Source: an uncultured Bacteroides sp.
Lineage (GTDB): Bacteria > Bacteroidota > Bacteroidia > Bacteroidales > Bacteroidaceae
DNA: 64,000 bases
Direction: 5' to 3'
Assembly (NCBI GenBank): GCA_900544675.1
Contig: UQVZ01000012.1
Location: 1-64,000, forward strand
The notes beneath the pieces are model-generated. The model saw only the letters and a list, made by a program, of their open reading frames with translations, was not told the DNA's origin and made no database searches. Position numbers and translations under genes: made by a program. Below are positions 62,035 through 64,000 of the stretch, piece after piece (position 1 is the stretch's first letter; every line of letters begins with the position of its first letter).

Positions 62035-64000
62035 TTAAAGTTCTTTACTTTGTTCTGGGGTTATCAGCCGGATATAGAATACGCCTCCGGCTATCTTGCC
62101 CGGTTTAGGACGGAAGGTCAAAGTGACTTCCTTCTTGTCTTGCAACATCCCGTCCGGAATTGCATATTCCACATCAACGAATGCCTGCTTCTTCCACTTC
62201 CCTACCAGGTTCTCCGTAGCAAACAGTTTTCCGTCTATCAGGATATCAAACTCACGGTCGGCGGTTTCATTGCCCCAATAAGTCACTCTTAAGACAAGCC
62301 CTGACTTCCCTTCGGTAGAAAGCACATAGCTGAAATAACCTCCGTCTTTCGCGTCACGCCATGCCCTGCCCTCGAAGTTTCCTTTTGTCGAGTTCTCGCT
62401 CTTCATCAGGTGGTCGGCTTCAGGTTGTTGCTCGCCCGGCGCAATCGCATCTACCGTACGCCGGTCTAAAGCGATGCGCGCCTCTTCCTCTGCCTTCCGC
62501 TCCTGCAGGTAACGCCCGTATTCCGCTTCATTCATCGAAAGCCAGTAAATCGAATAGCGGCTATCATGGATGCCATAGAAAGGCTCCAATACCAAATCTT
62601 TGTATTTCTCCGAACGGAACAATCCCGACACGGCATAATGGAGAGGCTTGCCTGCTATCGGTTTCATCTGGTCCAGCTTGGCTAGTATTTCCTTACGCTC
62701 ACCGATAAGGAAAGGTGTATCGTAGACCGGGACCAACGGTCCGGAGGCGATATGCCCCCACCGGCTATCGTCTGCCACCAGCCCGTCCAGATGCTCCGTA
62801 CCCATACGCGCGCCCAATACAATAGGACCGCGCAACACGGCTACATACTCGGGCAGGTTGGGGAATTCCTCCAACGTGGTATGCATCGGGGTACGGATTT
62901 CCACAACATCCCCGTCCTTCCATTCACGATCGATGCATACATACGAAGAAGGTTCCGACCCGACAGCATAATCCTTGCCGTTGCACAACACCCGCATTTC
63001 GGATGCTTTCACCCACCACGGATGGCGTACCAGCAACTTAAAGCGTCCGGGAGCGTCCAGCGATACCGTTATGCGGCTCCCTTCTTCTGCCGGGAATTGT
63101 GTCTCCTGCGTCAGCCCGATGCCTCTTTCTTTCCACTGAAGACGGGAAGCAATGAAAAGGTTCACGAAAAGCGAATCGCCCGTATGCGTATAGATAAATT
63201 CGCCGTACTTGCCCGGATTCTCCATGCCTGTGCCCACACAGCACCACATTGCCTGGTTCGGTGCCGAATATACCCGGTAATGCGCCGGACGGGCAGAGGT
63301 GAAATACACATATCCTCCATGTCCGGGATGTACCGCCGAGAGGATATGATTGTACAAGGCACGCTCGTAGAAGTCGGCATAACGGGCATCGGGACGCATC
63401 CGGAAAAGCCCTTCGGTCAGTTTCAGCATATTGTTGGTATTGCATGTCTCGGGACCTTCACGGTCTTCCACATAACTCTTGCTATCGGCTTTTGCCACAA
63501 AGTGTTCGCGCCGGCTATTCCCTCCGAAAGCCAGCGAACGGTTCTCTACTACCGTATGCCAGAAAAATGTTGCCGCATCGGCATACGTACGGTCATCTGC
63601 CAATTCCGCGATACGCTGGTATCCGACCGCTTTGGGTACTTGTGTATTGGCATGTTTATTATCCAGATTATCCACACCTGCCGCCATGCTATCGAGCAGC
63701 CAGTGATGCGAAAAACGTTTCGCCGCGTCCAGGTATTTCTTGTCGCCCGTCATCTGATAAGCGTCGGCATAAACCTCATCCATTCCGCCAAACTCCATGT
63801 CGAGCATCTGCTCCATCTGCTCATCGGTCAAGGGCGAAATTACTCCGATGCCCCAGTCGCACAAGTCAAGAAACATCTGCCGGGCTTCTTCATTCCCTGC
63901 ATACATCCATGCATCGCGCAATCCGGCATATAATTTATGCTGGTTGTACCAGGGCACCCAGTACTTCCCGATTGCACCTACGTTCCCTTTCCTTATCTCG
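62035..64000 (-). CDS. GH127 family (DUF1680) beta-L-arabinofuranosidase-like protein, 5' end outside the window
   Basis: The frame remains open to the right edge (upstream codons read GNVGAIGKYWVPWYNQHK), so the GTG at 63957 is not the real start and the N-terminus is missing. The (alpha/alpha)6 barrel shows PWYNQHKLYAGL, the E-T-C motif (in PETCNTNNMLKL) and the C-C pair (in MWCCVGTG). These match the zinc-binding Glu/Cys and the nucleophilic Cys of HypBA1-type enzymes. A beta-sandwich tail (from about 62040 to 62330) follows. It heads the visible part of the arabinose-related operon; upstream SusC/D and regulator genes would be further right. Confidence 0.9.
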   Translation of the reverse strand, partial: EIRKGNVGAIGKYWVPWYNQHKLYAGLRDAWMYAGNEEARQMFLDLCDWGIGVISPLTDEQMEQMLDMEFGGMDEVYADAYQMTGDKKYLDAAKRFSHHWLLDSMAAGVDNLDNKHANTQVPKAVGYQRIAELADDRTYADAATFFWHTVVENRSLAFGGNSRREHFVAKADSKSYVEDREGPETCNTNNMLKLTEGLFRMRPDARYADFYERALYNHILSAVHPGHGGYVYFTSARPAHYRVYSAPNQAMWCCVGTGMENPGKYGEFIYTHTGDSLFVNLFIASRLQWKERGIGLTQETQFPAEEGSRITVSLDAPGRFKLLVRHPWWVKASEMRVLCNGKDYAVGSEPSSYVCIDREWKDGDVVEIRTPMHTTLEEFPNLPEYVAVLRGPIVLGARMGTEHLDGLVADDSRWGHIASGPLVPVYDTPFLIGERKEILAKLDQMKPIAGKPLHYAVSGLFRSEKYKDLVLEPFYGIHDSRYSIYWLSMNEAEYGRYLQERKAEEEARIALDRRTVDAIAPGEQQPEADHLMKSENSTKGNFEGRAWRDAKDGGYFSYVLSTEGKSGLVLRVTYWGNETADREFDILIDGKLFATENLVGKWKKQAFVDVEYAIPDGMLQDKKEVTLTFRPKPGKIAGGVFYIRLITPEQSKEL

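Overview
The window looks like chromosome from a gut Bacteroidales species (Bacteroides/Phocaeicola type). The evidence is the gene families (GH43/GH97/GH127/GH92/GH89 glycosidases, DUF3836, DUF3810, a fused SpmA/SpmB protein, six-bladed beta-propeller lipoproteins) and recurrent -7 promoter boxes of the Bacteroidetes form TAnnTTTG. I see no rRNA, tRNA, CRISPR array or intact insertion sequence.

Layout. 1-320: tail of a truncated Rpn-type nuclease gene. 456-7230 (minus strand): parE-coaD-S41 protease operon, an acetyltransferase-like protein and a DUF3810 zincin-like membrane protein. 7325-17086: mostly plus-strand housekeeping genes (spmAB fusion, ybeY, mnmG, apt, uvrC, dtd, a MazG-like gene, deoC), interrupted by a minus-strand Sde182-like secreted protein. 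A perfect parS-type palindrome lies between mnmG and apt. 17295-24293: four-gene glycan operon with GH89 alpha-N-acetylglucosaminidase, a HGSNAT-like membrane acetyltransferase, GH92 and GH28. 24396-28782: polyprenyl diphosphate synthase, polA and a small secreted DUF3836 protein.

29374-40919 is an accessory, visibly more AT-rich island. A membrane-anchored ToxR-like winged-helix regulator is divergent from a tandem series of nine lipoprotein genes. Eight of the nine look like beta-propellers of the TolB-like/six-bladed class, seven of those carrying a G-N/Q-G-P-x-E motif; the first is DUF4221-like. Two of the nine are truncated, and one unrelated secreted protein sits among them. Their spacers hold a repeated element with a covarying hairpin, a long hairpin, and a 339-bp pair of inverted repeats. 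This is the least explained part of the window and the best candidate for an undescribed system.

40995-49868: efflux operon with the order adaptor, RND pump, TolC-like channel, second RND pump. 49979-52921: ychF, a PanE-like reductase and a CAT-like acetyltransferase. 52981-64000 (minus strand): the downstream part of a hemicellulose/arabinose-rich polysaccharide utilisation operon (GH127, GH97, four GH43, one CE1-like esterase). Its beginning, and any SusC/SusD pair, lies beyond the right edge.

Several intergenic gaps hold self-complementary arrays of short degenerate oligomers, each with a different unit but similar architecture.
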